A DNA stretch of 64,000 nucleotides, taken from contig NZ_BMQB01000009.1 of NCBI RefSeq assembly GCF_014647895.1, forward strand, positions 62,001 through 126,000, read 5' to 3'. This DNA is from Pilimelia anulata. Its GTDB lineage: Bacteria > Actinomycetota > Actinomycetes > Mycobacteriales > Micromonosporaceae. This document shows positions 1 through 8,308 of the stretch, one piece after another. Position 1 is the first letter of the stretch, and each line of letters opens with the position of its first letter. The position numbers and the translations under genes were made by a program. The notes beneath the pieces are model-generated. The model was not told the origin of the DNA and did not search any database. It saw only the letters and a program-made list of their open reading frames with translations.

Positions 1-867
1 CGGTACGGCGACCGAGAGCGCCATGCACCGCTCCCCCGCCGACCCGTACGCGGCGCCGACCAGCGCCTCGACCACCTGGTCCAGGTCGGCGTCGGGCATG
101 ACGACGGCGTGGTTCTTCGCGCCGCCGAAGCACTGGGCCCGCTTCCCGTGGGCGGCGGCGGTGGCGTACACGTGCCGGGCGACCGCGGATGAGCCGACGA
201 AGCCGACGGCCTTCACCCGCGGGTCGGTGAGCAGCGGGTCGACCGCGGCGGCGTCGCCGTTGACCACGTTGAACACGCCGGGCGGGCCGCCCGCGGCGGC
301 GAACAGCTCGGCCAGCCGCAGCGGCACCGACGGGTCCCGCTCGCTGGGTTTGAGCACGAACGCGTTGCCGCAGGCCAGGGCCGGCGCGGCCTTCCACAGC
401 GGGATCATCGCCGGGAAGTTGAACGGGGTGATCCCGGCGACGACGCCGAGCGGCTGGCGCATCGAGTAGACGTCGATGCCGGTGCCGGCGGAGTCGGTGT
501 ACTCGCCCTTGAGCAGGTGCGGGATGCCGGCGGCGAACTCGACCACCTCGCAGCCGCGCTGCAGGTCGCCGTGCGCGTCGGCGAGGGTCTTGCCGTGCTC
601 GGCCGAGAGCAGCGCGGCCAGCTCGCCGGCCTCCCGCTGGATCAGGTCCAGCCACTTGATCAGGACCCGGGCGCGCTTCTGCGGGTTGGTGGCCGCCCAG
701 CCGGGCTGCGCCGCGGCGGCGTCGGCGATGACGGCGTCCACCTCGCCGGCGTCGGCGAGCGCGACCTGCCGGGCGACAGCGCCGCGGCTCGGGTCGTACA
801 CGTCGCCGTACCGGCCGGCGGTGCCGGCGACGGGCTTGCCGCCGACGAAGTGGCCGAGCTGCTCCAT
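1..867 (-). CDS. mmsA: CoA-acylating methylmalonate-semialdehyde dehydrogenase, 3' part missing
   Basis: The first 289 residues of an aldehyde dehydrogenase are present; the rest lies beyond the left edge. The family oxidises methylmalonate semialdehyde (valine and inositol breakdown) with NAD and CoA to propionyl-CoA. Visible family marks are the N-terminal FVGGKPV stretch, ITPFNFPAMIPLW in the cofactor region, LKPSERDPSVP, GFVGSS, and GSAGERCMALS carrying the catalytic cysteine. The ATG is preceded by GAGGAG at good spacing and lies 26 bp after prpC, so it is the last visible gene of the prpDBC operon. The context fits: its product, propionyl-CoA, is the substrate of the methylcitrate cycle encoded just upstream. 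Confidence 0.93.
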   Translation of the reverse strand, partial: MEQLGHFVGGKPVAGTAGRYGDVYDPSRGAVARQVALADAGEVDAVIADAAAAQPGWAATNPQKRARVLIKWLDLIQREAGELAALLSAEHGKTLADAHGDLQRGCEVVEFAAGIPHLLKGEYTDSAGTGIDVYSMRQPLGVVAGITPFNFPAMIPLWKAAPALACGNAFVLKPSERDPSVPLRLAELFAAAGGPPGVFNVVNGDAAAVDPLLTDPRVKAVGFVGSSAVARHVYATAAAHGKRAQCFGGAKNHAVVMPDADLDQVVEALVGAAYGSAGERCMALSVAVP

Positions 868-893
868 GGCTGTCTCCTCGCGGGGGGGGTGGG

Positions 894-2015
894 TCAGGCC
901 GGGACGGGGCGCTGCTGCGGGCCGGTGTAGGCGCCGAGCGGGCGGATCAGGACGTTGGCGTCGAGCTGCTCGATGACGTGCGCGGTCCAGCCGGTGATCC
1001 GGCTCATCACGAAGATCGGGGTGAACGCCGGGGTGTCGAAGCCCATCAGGTGGTAGGCCAGGGCGGACGGGTAGTCGAGGTTCGGGTGGATGCCCTTGCG
1101 GTCCAGCATCGCCGCCCGGAGCCGGGTGTACAGCGCGGCGAGGCGGCGCAGCCGGTCGTCGCCGTGGGCCGCGACCAGTCCGTCGAGGGCGTGCTGCATG
1201 ATCGGGACGCGGGAGTCGCCGTGCTTGTACACCCGGTGCCCGAAGCCCATGATCTTGCGCTTGTCCGCCAGGGCGCCGTCCAGCCAGGACTCGGCCCGAG
1301 CCGGGTCGTCGATCTCGGTGAGCATGTCCATCACGGCCTCGTTGGCGCCGCCGTGCAGCGGGCCCTTGAGCGCGCCGACGGCGCCGGTGACCGCGCTGTA
1401 CAGGTCGGACAGCGTCGAGGTGATCACCCGGGCGGTGAAGGTGGAGGCGTTGAAGCTGTGCTCGGCGTACAGGATCATGGTGATCTCGAACGCCCGCACG
1501 ACGTCGGCGGCCGGGACCGCGCCGAAGCACATGTGGAAGAAGTTCTCCGCGTACCCCAGGGCCGGGTCGGGCGGGATCGGGTCCTGCCCGCGGCGGCGGC
1601 GCAGGTCCAGCGCGACGACCGTCGGGAGCCTGGCGAACAGGGCCAGCGCCTTGGCGTGGTTGGCGGCCCGGTCGGCGTTCTCCTCGGTCGGGTCCTGGGC
1701 GCCCAGGTACGACACGGCGGTGCGCAGGACGTCCATCGGGTGGCAGGTGTCCGGCAGCTTGTGCAGCAGCTCCTGCCCGCTGCGGTCCAGGGCCCGCTGG
1801 GCGCGCTCGGCGGCGCGGAAGTCGGCGAGCTGCGCGGCGTCGGGCAGGTCGCCGTGCCAGAGCAGGTACGCGACCTCCTCCCAGGACCGGGTGGCCGCGA
1901 GGTCCTGGACGGCGTACCCGCCGTAGGTGAGCGAGTTGGTCTCGCTGATCACGGTGGAGATGGCGGTGGTGTCGACGACGACGCCGGCCAGGCCGCGGTG
2001 GATGTCGGTGCTCAC
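894..2015 (-). CDS. prpC: 2-methylcitrate synthase (citrate synthase family)
   Basis: A 373-residue citrate-synthase-fold enzyme that would condense propionyl-CoA with oxaloacetate to 2-methylcitrate. Family motifs visible are EHSFNAST (catalytic His region), GALKGPLHGGANEAVM, IMGFGHRVYKHGDSR and a C-terminal TAHVIEQ. The length is that of the short gram-positive type II enzymes. The start is GTG (VSTDIHRGL) and overlaps the prpB stop codon in a GTGA, so the two are translationally coupled. Assignment as PrpC rather than housekeeping citrate synthase rests on the operon with prpB and prpD; these enzymes often accept acetyl-CoA as well. Confidence 0.93.
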   Translation of the reverse strand: MSTDIHRGLAGVVVDTTAISTVISETNSLTYGGYAVQDLAATRSWEEVAYLLWHGDLPDAAQLADFRAAERAQRALDRSGQELLHKLPDTCHPMDVLRTAVSYLGAQDPTEENADRAANHAKALALFARLPTVVALDLRRRRGQDPIPPDPALGYAENFFHMCFGAVPAADVVRAFEITMILYAEHSFNASTFTARVITSTLSDLYSAVTGAVGALKGPLHGGANEAVMDMLTEIDDPARAESWLDGALADKRKIMGFGHRVYKHGDSRVPIMQHALDGLVAAHGDDRLRRLAALYTRLRAAMLDRKGIHPNLDYPSALAYHLMGFDTPAFTPIFVMSRITGWTAHVIEQLDANVLIRPLGAYTGPQQRPVPA

Positions 2016-2950
2016 GGGTGCGTTCCTCCGGTGGTCGGGGCGGCGGCGTCGGGCAGCGCGCCGGTGGCGACGGCGGCGTCGAGGCCGGCGTACGCGGGGT
2101 AGTCGAGGACGTCGTACAGGCGGGCCCGGGTCATCATCCGGTCGAGCACCCCGGCCGCCGTGCCGTCGGCGGCGAGCCGGGCCAGGCCGTCCTCGACGGC
2201 GCCCATCGCCAGCCGCAGCGTGGTGACCGGGTGGATGACCAGGTTGTAGCCGAGGTCGCGCAGCTCGGCGACGGTGAGCGCGGGGCCCTTGCCGAACTCG
2301 GTCATGTTGGCCAGCAGCGGCGCGGCGACCGCCCTGCGGAACGCGGCGAACTCGCCCGGGTCGGCCAGCGCCTCGGGGAAGATCGCGTCGGCGCCGGCGG
2401 CCAGGTACGCCCGGGCCCGGTCGATCGCGGCGTCCAGGCCCTCGACCGCGCGGGCGTCGGTCCGGGCCATGATCAGGAAGTCCGGGTCGCGGCGGGCGGC
2501 GACGGCGCCGCGCAGCCGCTGGACCATGTCGGCCGGGTCGACGACGGCCTTGCCGTCGAGGTGGCCGCAGCGCTTGGGGTTGACCTGGTCCTCCAGGTGG
2601 CAGCCGGCGAGGCCGGCGTCCTCCAGCCGCTGGATGGTCCGGGCCGCGCTGAGGTGCCCGCCGAAGCCGGTGTCGGCGTCGACCAGGGCGGGCAGGTCGG
2701 TGGCGGCGGCGATGTCGGCCGACCAGCCGGCCACCTCCGGGAGCGTGGTCAGGCCGACGTCGGGCAGCCCGGCCGCGGCGGACAGGGCGCCGCCGGAGAT
2801 GTACACGCCCTCGAAGCCGTGCCGCTGCACGAGCCGGGCGGCCAGCGGGTTGAAGGCGCCGGGCAGCCGGAGCAGGCCGCCGCCGGCGAGGCCCTCGCGC
2901 AGCGCCCGCCGCTTGGCGGCGACGGGGGTGCGGGCGGACAGGTACGTCAT
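2012..2950 (-). CDS. prpB: 2-methylisocitrate lyase
   Basis: A 312-residue isocitrate lyase/PEP mutase superfamily enzyme that cleaves 2-methylisocitrate to pyruvate and succinate. The signature PKRCGHLDGK with the catalytic cysteine is present, with VDADTGFGG (Mg-binding Asp region), HLEDQ and ARTDA. Its length is normal. AAGGA lies seven bases before the ATG. The stop overlaps the prpC GTG by four bases. It is the middle gene of prpD-prpB-prpC. Confidence 0.95.
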   Translation of the reverse strand: MTYLSARTPVAAKRRALREGLAGGGLLRLPGAFNPLAARLVQRHGFEGVYISGGALSAAAGLPDVGLTTLPEVAGWSADIAAATDLPALVDADTGFGGHLSAARTIQRLEDAGLAGCHLEDQVNPKRCGHLDGKAVVDPADMVQRLRGAVAARRDPDFLIMARTDARAVEGLDAAIDRARAYLAAGADAIFPEALADPGEFAAFRRAVAAPLLANMTEFGKGPALTVAELRDLGYNLVIHPVTTLRLAMGAVEDGLARLAADGTAAGVLDRMMTRARLYDVLDYPAYAGLDAAVATGALPDAAAPTTGGTHP

Positions 2951-3002
2951 CGGGGTGTCCTTCCGGGCGGTGCCGGGCGCGCACCGGCGCCGTGGGGGCG
3001 GG

Positions 3003-4535
3003 TCACCGGAAGATCCCGCCCGGCAGCGCGGCGTCGGCGGCGGCGAGCGCCGCGTGGTCGACGGCCGGGAACAGCGCCGCCAGGTCGGCGGCGGCCAGCG
3101 CGTCGAGGCCGGTGGCGGCGTCGAGGAACGCCCGCTGCGCGGCCGGGGCGACGACGCCGCCGGCGAGGGCGGCGAACTTGCGCTCGTACGCCGGCCGGTC
3201 GAACGGGCGGGCGCCCGCCGGGTGGGCGTCGGCGAGGGCGAGCGCGTCCTCGACCACGGTGCCGTCGGCGAGGGTGACGACGAGCCGGCCGCCGAACGCC
3301 TTCCGGTCCGGGTCGGGGTCGTGGTACCGGCGGGTCCACTCCGGATCCTCGACCGTCGTGATCTTCTGCCAGAGCGCGACGGTGTCGGGCCGGGCGGCCC
3401 GGTCGGGGGCGTACGAGTCGATGTGGTGCCAGGTGCCGTCCTGCAGCGCGACGGCGAGGATGTACGGGATCGAGTGGTCCAGGGTCTCCCGGCTCGCGGC
3501 CGGGTCGTACTTCTGCGGGTCGTTCGCGCCGGAGCCGATCACGTGGTGGGTGTGGTGGCTGGTGTGCAGGACGACCGAGGCGATCCGGGCCACGCCGTCG
3601 GCGGCGTCGATGCCGGGCAGCTTCTCCCGCAGCGCCCGGGCCAGGTCGATGAGGGCCTGGGCCTGGTACTCGGCGGAGTGCTCCTTGGTGTACGTGGCGA
3701 GGATGCCGCGCAGCGGGTCGCCGGGGGCGGGCAGCGGCACGGTGTAGGCCGCGTCGGGGCCGGACAGCAGGCGGGCGATGAACCCGTCCTCGCCCTCGTA
3801 GATCGGGGCGGGCGCGCCCTCGCCGCGCATGGCCCGGTCGACGGCCTCGATGGCGGCCTTGCCGGCGAACGCGGGCGCGTACGCCTTCCAGGAGGAGATC
3901 TCGCCCTTGCGCGACTGCCGGGTCGCGGTGGTGGTGTGCACGGCCTGGCCGACCGCCTGGTACACCACTTCGGTCGGCAGGTTCAGCAGCGCGCCGAGGC
4001 CGCATGCGGTCGCGGCGCTCAGGTGGGCGACGTGGTCGATCCGGTGCTCGTGCAGGCAGATGCCGGTGACGAGCGCGACGTGCACCTCGTACGCCACCAG
4101 CAGGCCGCGCAGCAGGTCGGCGCCGGACGCGCCGGTGTGCTGGGCGACGGCGAGCAGCGGCGGGATGTTGTCGCCGGGGTGCGAGTAGTCGGCGGCCAGG
4201 TACGTGTCGTGGAAGTCCAGCTCCCGGACGGCCGTGCCGTTGGCCCACGCCGCCCACTCGGGCGAGACGCGCAGGTCGGGCGCGGTACCGAAGATCGACG
4301 CACCGGGGGTCGCGCGGTGCGGGCGGGCCTGCGCCCGGGCGACCGCGACGGGCCGGCGGGCGAGCGAGGCGACGGCGACGGCCGCGTTGTCGATCACCCG
4401 GTTGGCGACCATCGCGGCGGCGTCGGGGTCGACCGGCGCGGCGGCGGTGGCCAGCGCGGCGAGGTGCCAGGCGAGCTGCCGCTCGCGGGGCAGGCGGTCC
4501 GCGCTGGGGTGCGCGCGCACCCGGTGGTCGATCAC
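3003..4535 (-). CDS. prpD: 2-methylcitrate dehydratase
   Basis: A 510-residue MmgE/PrpD family protein converting 2-methylcitrate to 2-methyl-cis-aconitate. Conserved PrpD stretches include LDFHDTYLAADYSHPGDN, GLLVAYEVHVAL, RQSRKGEISSWKAYAPAFA and the histidine-rich VVLHTSHHTHHVIGSG. The chosen start is GTG (VIDHRVRAH) because GAGGAGG sits four bases upstream; an ATG 18 codons earlier would put the coding sequence over the ribosome-binding site and adds a non-conserved leader. It is first in the operon and divergent from prpR, whose probable operator lies 110 bp upstream. Confidence 0.95.
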   Translation of the reverse strand: MIDHRVRAHPSADRLPRERQLAWHLAALATAAAPVDPDAAAMVANRVIDNAAVAVASLARRPVAVARAQARPHRATPGASIFGTAPDLRVSPEWAAWANGTAVRELDFHDTYLAADYSHPGDNIPPLLAVAQHTGASGADLLRGLLVAYEVHVALVTGICLHEHRIDHVAHLSAATACGLGALLNLPTEVVYQAVGQAVHTTTATRQSRKGEISSWKAYAPAFAGKAAIEAVDRAMRGEGAPAPIYEGEDGFIARLLSGPDAAYTVPLPAPGDPLRGILATYTKEHSAEYQAQALIDLARALREKLPGIDAADGVARIASVVLHTSHHTHHVIGSGANDPQKYDPAASRETLDHSIPYILAVALQDGTWHHIDSYAPDRAARPDTVALWQKITTVEDPEWTRRYHDPDPDRKAFGGRLVVTLADGTVVEDALALADAHPAGARPFDRPAYERKFAALAGGVVAPAAQRAFLDAATGLDALAAADLAALFPAVDHAALAAADAALPGGIFR

Positions 4536-4644
4536 GTGGCCTCCTCGGCTGCCGGTGGGGGGTTCGCGCCCAGCTTCGCCCGAAAGCACCCATCCGGTCG
4601 ACCACCGGTCATTGCGTAGTTTTCACCGCCGAACCTGCGTAACC

Positions 4645-4682
4645 GCGAACTCTTGCGAACTTTGCGAGTGGTAAATTCGCAA
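4645..4682. promoter_or_regulatory. Phased TTGCGA repeats, probable PrpR operator
   Basis: GCGAACT occurs at 4645 and 4655 and a third GCGA half-copy at 4664, about one helical turn apart. TTGCGA at 4662-4667 is also inverted against TCGCAA at 4677-4682. RamB/PrpR-type regulators are known to bind TTTGCAAA-like sites with related half-sites. The array sits between divergent prpD and prpR, just before the prpR start, so autoregulation and control of the operon are inferred. Confidence 0.6.
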
Positions 4683-4700
4683 GGCGGATCGGGGGTGGCG

Positions 4701-6119
4701 ATGACCGGTGGGAAGAAGCTGTACGCGCACGCCAAGCTGCGCCGGCTGCGCCGCGAGCACGGGCTGACCCAGGCCGAGCTGGCCCGCCGGCTCGACCTGT
4801 CCACCAGCTACCTCAACCAGATCGAGAACAGCCAGCGGGCGCTGACCGGCGGCGTGCTGCTGCGGCTGGCCGAGGTCCTCGGCGTCGACCCCGAGTACTT
4901 CGCCGACACCGACGCCGAGCGGCTCGGCGCCGACGTGCGGGCCGCGCTCGCGGACGAGGCCAGCGGCGGCGACATCGACCCCGCCGACGCCGCCGACCTG
5001 ATCCGCGAGCACCCCGGCGCGGCCCGCGCGCTGGTCGCGCTGCACCAGCGGTACCGGGACGCCGCCGCCCGGGTCGCCGCGCTCGCCGGCCCGGCCGACC
5101 CCGCGCCGGGCCTCGGCGAGCCGCACGACGACGTCCGGGACTTCTTCTACCGGCACCACAACTACTTCGACCCGCTGGACGCCGCCGCCGAGGAGCTGGC
5201 CGGCGCGCTGGCGCTGGCCCCCGGCCGGGCCGCCGAGGCGCTGACCCGGCACCTGGCCGACGCGCACGGCGTGCGGGTGGTCGCCGCGCCGGCCGACGGG
5301 CACGGCATCCGCCGGTACGACCCGGCCACCGGGGTGCTGCGCCTGGCCGCCAACCACACCGACGGGCAGCGGGCGTTCCAGCTCGCCACGCAGCTCGCGT
5401 TCCTCGCCCACGGGCCGCTGCTCACCGAGCTGGCCGCCGACCCGGCGCTGGACGCCACCGGGCGGGCGCTGGCCCGGATCGGGCTGGGCAGCTACTACGC
5501 CGGGGCGCTGCTCATGCCGTACGGCGACTTCCACGCCGACGCCGAGCGGCTGCGGTACGACATCGAGCTGCTCGCCGGCCGGTACGGCGTCGGCTTCGAG
5601 ACGGTCTGCCACCGGCTGAGCACCCTGCAGCGGCCGCACCGGCGCGGGGTGCCGCTGTCGTTCCTGCGGGTGGACCGGGCCGGGAACATCTCCAAGCGGC
5701 AGTCGGCGACGGACTTCCACTTCTCCCGGCTGGGCGGGACGTGCCCGCTGTGGACGGTGTACGAGGCGTTCGCCGCGCCGGGGCGGATCCTGACCCAGGT
5801 GGCGGAGATGCCGGACGGCAAGCGGTACTTCTGGCTGGCCCGCACGGTCACCCACGGCGGGTACGGGCACCACACGCCGCGGGGGACGTTCGCGGTGGCA
5901 CTGGGCTGCGAGCTGCGGCACGCGCACCGGCTGGTGTACACGGACGGGGTGGCGCTGGACGACCCGCGGGCGGCGACGCCGATCGGGCTGGGCTGCCGGA
6001 TCTGCGAGCGCCGCGACTGCGCCCAGCGCGCCCGCCCACCCGCGGGCGGGCGGCTGGCGATCGACGAGAACCTGCGCGCGACCGTGCCGTACACCGTGGA
6101 GACCCGCCACCCGGCGTGA
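4701..6119 (+). CDS. prpR: XRE/ScfR-family regulator of propionate metabolism
   Basis: A 472-residue regulator of the RamB/PrpR (short-chain fatty acid) family. An XRE helix-turn-helix lies at residues 10-66 (LTQAELARRLDLSTSYLNQIE). The middle is an ImmA/IrrE-like region without HExxH. The DUF2083-type C-terminus carries cysteines C348, C403, C432, C435 and C440 in a CRICERRDC context; mycobacterial PrpR binds a 4Fe-4S cluster through C-terminal cysteines, and the same is inferred here. The family responds to propionyl-CoA or related acyl-CoAs and activates prpDBC. Start chosen at the ATG after GGGGGTGG; an upstream in-frame ATG (4653) falls inside the operator repeats. Confidence 0.88.
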   Translation: MTGGKKLYAHAKLRRLRREHGLTQAELARRLDLSTSYLNQIENSQRALTGGVLLRLAEVLGVDPEYFADTDAERLGADVRAALADEASGGDIDPADAADLIREHPGAARALVALHQRYRDAAARVAALAGPADPAPGLGEPHDDVRDFFYRHHNYFDPLDAAAEELAGALALAPGRAAEALTRHLADAHGVRVVAAPADGHGIRRYDPATGVLRLAANHTDGQRAFQLATQLAFLAHGPLLTELAADPALDATGRALARIGLGSYYAGALLMPYGDFHADAERLRYDIELLAGRYGVGFETVCHRLSTLQRPHRRGVPLSFLRVDRAGNISKRQSATDFHFSRLGGTCPLWTVYEAFAAPGRILTQVAEMPDGKRYFWLARTVTHGGYGHHTPRGTFAVALGCELRHAHRLVYTDGVALDDPRAATPIGLGCRICERRDCAQRARPPAGGRLAIDENLRATVPYTVETRHPA

Positions 6120-6137
6120 GGGCGGCGGGTCCCGGCC

Positions 6138-6374
6138 TCAGCCGGCGGTGGTGGCGGCGTCCAGCAGCGCCGCCCAGGCGCGGACCGTCGGCTCCTCGGC
6201 CAGCGCGACGAAGCTGACCTCCGCGCCCTCCGTCCGCCACGTCTCGACCAGCGTCATCACCCGGACCGAGTCCAGGCCGTGGTCGATCAGGTCGTCGGTG
6301 ACCTCGATCCCGTCCGCCGGTACCTCCAGCAGCTCCGCGATCTGCGCGCGGACCCGCTCCTCCCGTGGTGTCAT
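6138..6374 (-). CDS. Stand-alone aryl carrier protein for 2,3-dihydroxybenzoate
   Basis: A 78-residue carrier protein with DHGLDSVRVM; Ser36 would receive phosphopantetheine. The GLDSVRVM form and the segment after it match the aryl-carrier half of EntB/DhbB rather than fatty acid ACP. EntB normally fuses this domain to isochorismatase, but here the isochorismatase is a separate gene 15 kb away with no carrier domain. The ATG overlaps the stop of the ATPase gene (ATGA), so it is the last gene of the siderophore-uptake operon. It would be loaded by EntE and donate DHB to the EntF-like condensation domain. Confidence 0.85.
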   Translation of the reverse strand: MTPREERVRAQIAELLEVPADGIEVTDDLIDHGLDSVRVMTLVETWRTEGAEVSFVALAEEPTVRAWAALLDAATTAG

Positions 6375-7195
6375 TGCAGCTCTCCCGTCGTGGTGCGGGG
6401 CCGGGCCCGGCGGGCGCCGGTCAGCCGGGGGATGACCAGCGGCGTGCCGCTCTCCGGGTCGGTGATGACCCGGCAGGACAGGCCGAAGACCTCGGCGACC
6501 AGCTCCTCGGTCACGATCGCGGCCGGGTCCCCGGCGGCGACCACCCGGCCGTCGCGCAGGGCGATGAGGTGGGTGGCGTACCGGCTGGCCTGGTTCAGGT
6601 CGTGCAGCACCGCGACGAGGGTACGCCCGCCCTCGTCGTGCAGGCGCGCGCAGAGGTCGAGGACCTCGACCTGGTGGGCGATGTCCAGGTAGGTCGTGGG
6701 CTCGTCGAGCAGCAGGATCGGCGTCTCCTGGGCCAGCGCCAGGGCCAGCCAGACCCGCTGCCGCTGGCCGCCGGAGAGCTGGTCGACGGGCCGGCGGGCC
6801 AGGTCGGTGACGCCGGTGGCGGCCAGCGCCCGGGCCACCGCCCGCTCGTCCTCGGGCGACCACTGGCGCAGCAGGCCCTGGTGCGGGTACCGGCCGCGGG
6901 AGACCAGGTCGGCGACGGTGATGCCGTCCGGGGCGATCGGGCTCTGCGGGAGCAGGCCGAGCCGGCGGGCGACCTCCTTGGCGGGGAGCCCGGCGATCTG
7001 CTCGCCGTCGAGCAGGACCCGGCCGGCGGCGGGGGCGAGCAGCCGGGCCAGGGCGCGCAGCAGGGTGGACTTGCCGCAGGCGTTCGGGCCGACGATCACG
7101 GTGAGGGATTCGTCGGGGATGCGTACGGTCAGGTCGCGGGCGACCACCCGGCTGTCGTAGCCGAGGGTGACGGCGTCGGCCACCAGTCGCGTCAT
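6371..7195 (-). CDS. Ferric-siderophore ABC transporter ATPase
   Basis: A 274-residue FepC/FhuC-type ATP-binding subunit. Walker A GPNACGKST, signature LSGGQRQRVWLA, Walker B ILLLDEPTTYLD and the switch histidine in AVLHDLNQAS are all intact. Start ATG with GAGGAGG five bases upstream. It follows two FecCD permeases and precedes the aryl carrier protein with a four-base overlap. It powers import of the ferric siderophore through the permease pair. Confidence 0.95.
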   Translation of the reverse strand: MTRLVADAVTLGYDSRVVARDLTVRIPDESLTVIVGPNACGKSTLLRALARLLAPAAGRVLLDGEQIAGLPAKEVARRLGLLPQSPIAPDGITVADLVSRGRYPHQGLLRQWSPEDERAVARALAATGVTDLARRPVDQLSGGQRQRVWLALALAQETPILLLDEPTTYLDIAHQVEVLDLCARLHDEGGRTLVAVLHDLNQASRYATHLIALRDGRVVAAGDPAAIVTEELVAEVFGLSCRVITDPESGTPLVIPRLTGARRARPRTTTGELQ

Positions 7196-7219
7196 CGGAC
7201 CTCCTCCTCGTCCCGCGGG

Positions 7220-8308
7220 TCAGCCACGCTGGGCCCGCCACTCGCGCAGCAGCAGCCAGGCCAGGTATACGCCGCCGACGCCGGCGGTCACCACGCCGAC
7301 GGGCAGCTCCCCCGGCGCGGTGAGCCGCTGGGCGAGGATGTCGCTGACCAGCAGCATGACCGCGCCGAGCAGGCCGGCGGCGAACAGGCCGGGGCCGGAC
7401 GACGTGGTCAGCCGGCGGGCCACCTGCGGGGCGGCCAGCGCGACGAACGCGACCGGGCCGGCGCAGGCGGTGGCCGCCGCCGTCAGGGCGACGGCGACGA
7501 GGACCAGGGCGGGGCGGACCCGGTCCACCCGGACGCCGGTGCCGACGGCCAGCTCCTCGCCGACCCGCAGCGCGGACAGCGGGCGGTTGAGCAGCAGGGC
7601 GCCGGGCAGCAGGACCAGCAGCGCGACGCCGATCAGGGCGGCCTCGGGCCAGCGCCGCTCGTACAGGCTGCCGACGATCCACTGGGTCGCGGCCCGGGCA
7701 TCGCGCAGGTCGACGCGGCTGACCAGGAAGTTGTTGAACGCGATGAGCATCGCGCTGACGCCGATGCCGACGAGGATGAGCCGGTAGCCGTGGGCGCCGC
7801 CGCGCATCGCCAGCAGGTACACCGCGGCGGCGGCGAGCACCCCGCCGAGCAGGGCGCCGAGGGCGGCGGCGCCGCTGCTGCCGCGCAGTCCGATCACGAC
7901 GACGATCGCGCCGGTGGCGGCGCCGTGGCCGAAGCCGACGATGTCGGGGCTGCCCAGCGGGTTGCGGGTGAGCTGCTGGAAAATCGCGCCGGCCACGCCG
8001 AGGGCCAGCCCGACGCCGAGCGCGGTGAGCGCCCGGGGCAGCCGGCGGCCGGTGACGAACAGCTCGGCCATCGGCGGGCCGTCGCCGACGATGGCCGCGG
8101 CGGCGTCGCGCAGCGGGATCGGGAACGCGCCGACGCTGACCGCGACGGCCAGCGCGGCCAGGCCGGCGGCGGCGAGCAGCAGGCAGACCAGGACGGACCG
8201 GCGGTGCACCAGCAGCGAGAGCCGGCCGCCGGCCAGCCGCAGCGGCACGCCGGTGACCGGCGGCGGCGCCGGGCGGGCCGCGGCGGGCGGGGTCGCGGTG
8301 TCGGTCAT
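7220..8308 (-). CDS. FecCD-family siderophore permease, second subunit
   Basis: A 362-residue membrane protein with roughly nine to ten hydrophobic segments and FecCD hallmarks: LPRALTALGVGLALGVAGAIFQ, LTRNPLGSPDIVGF, and AGPVAFVALAAPQVARRL near the cytoplasmic coupling loop. The Ala/Pro-rich N-terminal 35 residues are cytosolic. The ATG overlaps the stop of the preceding permease (ATGA). With its neighbour it should form the heterodimeric channel, as FepD/FepG do. Confidence 0.94.
   Translation of the reverse strand: MTDTATPPAAARPAPPPVTGVPLRLAGGRLSLLVHRRSVLVCLLLAAAGLAALAVAVSVGAFPIPLRDAAAAIVGDGPPMAELFVTGRRLPRALTALGVGLALGVAGAIFQQLTRNPLGSPDIVGFGHGAATGAIVVVIGLRGSSGAAALGALLGGVLAAAAVYLLAMRGGAHGYRLILVGIGVSAMLIAFNNFLVSRVDLRDARAATQWIVGSLYERRWPEAALIGVALLVLLPGALLLNRPLSALRVGEELAVGTGVRVDRVRPALVLVAVALTAAATACAGPVAFVALAAPQVARRLTTSSGPGLFAAGLLGAVMLLVSDILAQRLTAPGELPVGVVTAGVGGVYLAWLLLREWRAQRG

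Noticed and set aside
4653..4700. Sixteen-codon N-terminal extension of PrpR
   Set aside because: It overlaps the operator repeats; the ATG at 4701 has its own ribosome-binding site and matches the usual start of the helix-turn-helix.
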